From positions 368,119,918 through 368,183,917 of the forward strand of contig OW240912.1 in assembly GCA_933207985.1 (NCBI GenBank): a DNA stretch of 64,000 bases. Reading direction: 5' to 3'. This document shows, one piece after another, positions 61,181 through 64,000 of this stretch. A model generated the notes under the pieces. That model was not told the DNA's origin and made no database searches. It saw only the letters and a program-made list of their open reading frames with translations. Numbering within the stretch: the first letter of the stretch is position 1; every line of letters begins with the position of its first letter. The translations under genes and the position numbers were made by a program. This DNA is from Pelobates cultripes. Its lineage: Eukaryota; Chordata; Amphibia; Anura; Pelobatidae.

Positions 61181-62079
61181 CTCAGGAAAACTGCAGATAA
61201 AAATTTGTTTATAATTTTTTTGTATTTATACTGTTAATATACTGCAAATATAAAGTATTATTATTCAAATTTTTACACATACTCAAAGTTACAAATAATG
61301 TATTACTGAATTATTTACATGTGTTTAAAAGGAACTCATCACTAAACAACGTTTAGTCTATTCACTGTCACCAGAGGGTCTCCATTTCCCAATTGTCTTG
61401 GAGCCATGGGTAGTAATCTGTACAATTAGTTTAAAACACAGAATAGAGTAGCTAGAAAATAAGTACAAAACAGCAATTTTCACAATGTCCAGCCCTCACC
61501 GAACAATTTGCCTTTCGACAACTCTCGCATTATCTGCCCTTCTTTCCTCAAAGGCACTATTTGGCTTGGTCCCCTTTCAAGAATATGCAAGACATGTTTC
61601 CGTGCTATATACATTATGCTTATCTTGGGCTGACATTAGTAATTCTTATTTTCTCATAAAGGTAGAATGGGAAAACCCTACGATTATGATAAAATGGGAA
61701 TTACTAGCGAAAGTCCTGGAGTCAGACGACAACTGTCCAAAGTCTTGAATTTGGTTCATCATTCTTTCATTTCCTCCGGGAGACAACAAACTAAATATTT
61801 ACTTTATGATGCAAAATACAGTGCAATAGAAGAGGTGTCTGAAAATATTGCTATTTTCTCAGAAATTTCCGAATCTCACATTTTCATTTACATTCATATT
61901 CATTATGAAAATTAATGCACATCTCTGCAAATGTACGTTTATTATATCTGATACGACTATGAATGATTAAAGTAATCATATGTTTTTTTTGTTTTATGTT
62001 TGCTATGTAAATAAAAGTAAATAGTTTAAAAATAAATGAAAAGAACGACTGATATATACCAACATTTTCTTTTGTCAAG

Positions 62080-62310
62080 GTATTGGCACAGTCGATGGGA
62101 CCGCAGAAAAGGAAAAAGACTTCAGAGGAAAGGCTCAAAAGCAAGTGCAGTTTAATCCAGGACAAACGACAGCAAGTTGGAGGGTACGGATTCTGACAGA
62201 CGGACAATATGAACAATCAGAAACATTCCAAATTGTTCTTTCAGAGCCTGTCATGGCTGCCCTGGAGTACCCAGACGTGGCAACTGTAGAGATTGTTGAT
62301 CCTGGAGACG
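62080..62310 (+). CDS. FREM2: FREM2-like exon: second part of the Calx-beta domain
   Basis: This internal exon is 231 bases: two bases, 76 codons, then one base. The acceptor is TTTTCTTTTGTCAAG and the donor is GTAAAA. Joining it to the exon ending at 53955 creates a Ser codon (A+GT) and an open frame. The peptide contains [14 protein letters not shown], then [25 protein letters not shown] and VLSEP, and ends [11 protein letters not shown]. These match the Calx-beta signature: TxDGTA, a xDF turn, a FxPG strand, an IxxDxxxExxExF motif and a closing VxL strand. The acidic residues of that motif (D and E) resemble calcium-binding positions in Calx-beta domains, but binding is not shown here. The exon keeps phase 1 at both ends, so it is symmetric. 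The high coding quality contrasts with the repeat-filled flanks. FREM2 is favoured over its paralogues. Confidence 0.9.
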
Positions 62311-64000
62311 GTAAAATAATCTTCTTGATTTTTTTTTTCTCGTTTTCATAAACTATATTTTATTACACGTTGTAGTGCTCATGTATAGTTTATATTTTTA
62401 TTACATGTCCTAAACGTCAAATGGCTAATGTAAGTATTTTATTAGTAATACTTGTCCTGGACATACATTATTGTCTAAAAATGCACCAAATATGGGTTAA
62501 CATAATGATCTTTCCCGTGAAATCCACAAATTTCAGTCAGAAATAGCCACAAAAACAAAGCTTACTTAAATAGCTTTTCTAATTTGGACATTTTTGCCCA
62601 AAGTTTGAAGTTCATTTTGAATTTCCAACAACAATTCACTTTGAAATTCCTTCTGGACAAGGGTTTATGAGAAGACATTAGGTCTCATAGACCAGCATGA
62701 AAGGTTCCTGCATTACAAAGGTTCTGCCTGGTGGCATTTTGGGTCTGACTGAAGCTGCAGTTGTGTAGCTTTTAATTTTTATATATTTTTTGCATTGTTG
62801 TTTAAAGGGACACTATAGTCGCCAAAACAACTTCAGCTTAATGAAGCAGTTATGGTGTATAGATCATACCTCTGAAGTTTCACTGATCAATTCTCTGCCA
62901 TTTAGGTTAAATTACATTTGTTTCTGTCCATGCAGACCTAGCCACAGCTCCCATGGCTGGACTCACGCAGACTGCATGAAATAAATGGTTTCATATTCAA
63001 TCAGATGTTGACTTGCTTTAGAAGTTTTAATCTCCTGCTCTGTTGAATTTTAATCAACACAGGAGGCTCCTGTGAGATCTAGCAAGCTATTAACAGAGCA
63101 AGAGATAAGACATTCTAACTTCAACAGACTGTGAAATAAAGGAAATTTAAACATAAGAGCTCACTTTACAGGAAGTATCTAGAACAGCTGTGCACATTAG
63201 TTGAAGGGAGGTGTGACTAGAGCTGCATAAGCAAAGTGGTTTGACTCTCTAATTGGAGAGAATTTTGCAGTAACACTACAGGGGCATAATCTATACACCA
63301 AAACCACTTAATTAAGCTAAAGTTATTTTGATGACTATTGTGTCATGGTGCCTACAATATGCCTACAGTTCCTGGGTTCCTATAATGGGATTATTTATGG
63401 TCTCCTAAAACAATAATTGCTAATTATTTATCTGAAGATATTTATGAACAACATTTTTCTTATTAGGTTCAGGCTAGCTGTGCTAGAGAAATGAGAAATG
63501 AGAAATGTAGTTCACAAACATTAACATTGCCATAGTTGGTCATCAATGCCTCCAGTATTGCAGGACTTACTAATGGAAAACCACTGCTGGGAAATGCTGC
63601 AATTGTATTGAATATTCTCCACTGTGCACAATTGTGCATGTGACCTCGATTTAATTCTTTTGGAGAAGCTTTTCACTGGAATCTTCTATACAACCTTAGC
63701 AGGTGACATTGTTAAAGAATTAGATTAAAACTTTGTTAGCATGTCCTCTCATATAAATTCACATAGTAAAGCTGGCGTAAGTGTCCCTTTAAATAAAAGT
63801 ATAGTATGCTCAGGCACAGTTTCTGGTTCACTAAACCATGCTTGTTTGGTCTTGCCGCTAATAGCAGATTCTTACCAACCGCGAGGCAGTAACACTGCAC
63901 TGAACATTAAATACAACCCCTGAGTCTTGGGGAAAGGAGGGGGCTTCTTTAGCTGCCGTGAGAAAATTACAGTGTTAAATTACAAAGATCATATAGCATC
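62311..64000 (+). other. Start of the next FREM2 intron
   Basis: It begins with GTAAAA. It contains a T2-type MITE at 62802-63345, a solitary T2-type terminus near 63781-63792, and motifs related to ATTCACTTTGAA around 62600-62660 that also recur at 480-840. No further exon is visible to the window edge. Confidence 0.8.
62802..63345. mobile_element. T2-type MITE in the intron after the second exon
   Basis: It starts TTAAAGGGACACTATAGTCG. The right side has CCAAAACCACTTAATTAAGC and ends ATGACTATTGTGTCA, a mutated terminus. The interior has no similarity to the other copies that I can see. Confidence 0.75.

Larger units (their letters stand above)
53956..62079 (+). other. Intron between the two Calx-beta exons (8.1 kb)
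   Basis: It is bounded by GTAAGT at 53956 and TCAAG before 62080. The two exons read through in frame when joined, so no exon is needed inside. The intron holds five or more TTAA-flanked MITEs, a hAT-type end at 57718, two long minisatellites and two AT microsatellites. I see nothing coding between 60480 and 62079; small ORFs around 61485-61915 lack splice signals and family similarity. Confidence 0.85.

Noticed and set aside
61485..61915. Possible extra exon between the two Calx-beta exons
   Set aside because: The flanking exons already join in frame within one domain, and the candidate has no Calx-beta-like sequence.

Overview
The window reads as vertebrate nuclear DNA, almost certainly from a frog or toad. 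It is AT-rich and gene-poor, and it is packed with repeats of amphibian type. These are TTAA-flanked MITEs whose ends read TTAAAGGRACACT (the T2-type MITEs known from Xenopus), hAT-type MITEs with 8-bp target duplications, and CR1-like LINEs. I cannot name the species. I saw no operon, CRISPR array, prophage, rRNA gene or tRNA gene.

The only convincing host coding sequence is two exons on the + strand, 53809-53955 and 62080-62310. They are separated by an 8.1-kb intron and join in phase through a split Ser codon. Together they encode a Calx-beta domain of the FRAS1/FREM extracellular-matrix family, best matching FREM2. In FREM2 the Calx-beta domains follow a very large first coding exon that carries most of the CSPG repeats. 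The 53.8 kb upstream is therefore probably one long intron (inference). The last 1.7 kb is the start of the next intron.

Layout: 1-5.5 kb holds old MITE and LINE fragments. 5.5-6.9 kb is a complete hAT-type element swollen by an internal minisatellite. 7-13 kb is mostly unique AT-rich DNA with small palindromic repeats. 13.4-16.4 kb is a decayed, nearly full-length CR1-like LINE on the minus strand, abutted by a LINE 3' end on the + strand. 16.7-24.5 kb has T2-type and other MITEs. 24.5-25.7 kb is a solo LTR with a 5-bp target duplication. 25.7-30 kb is sparse. 30.8-33.5 kb is a second large hAT-type element with a nested T2-type MITE and an inverted minisatellite. 35.9-36.8 kb has a palindromic-ended repeat. 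37.3-40.3 kb has three more hAT-type elements. 40-53 kb has further MITEs. 53.8-64 kb has the two exons and a MITE-rich intron that includes another hAT-type end with very long purine-rich and CA-rich minisatellites.

No new multi-gene system is visible. The most interesting signals are structural. Precise transposon boundaries can be read directly from the sequence, minisatellites repeatedly arise inside hAT-type elements, and at least one small inverted-repeat family recurs that I cannot assign. Every ORF above 100 codons outside the LINE is best explained as chance or as a minisatellite frame.
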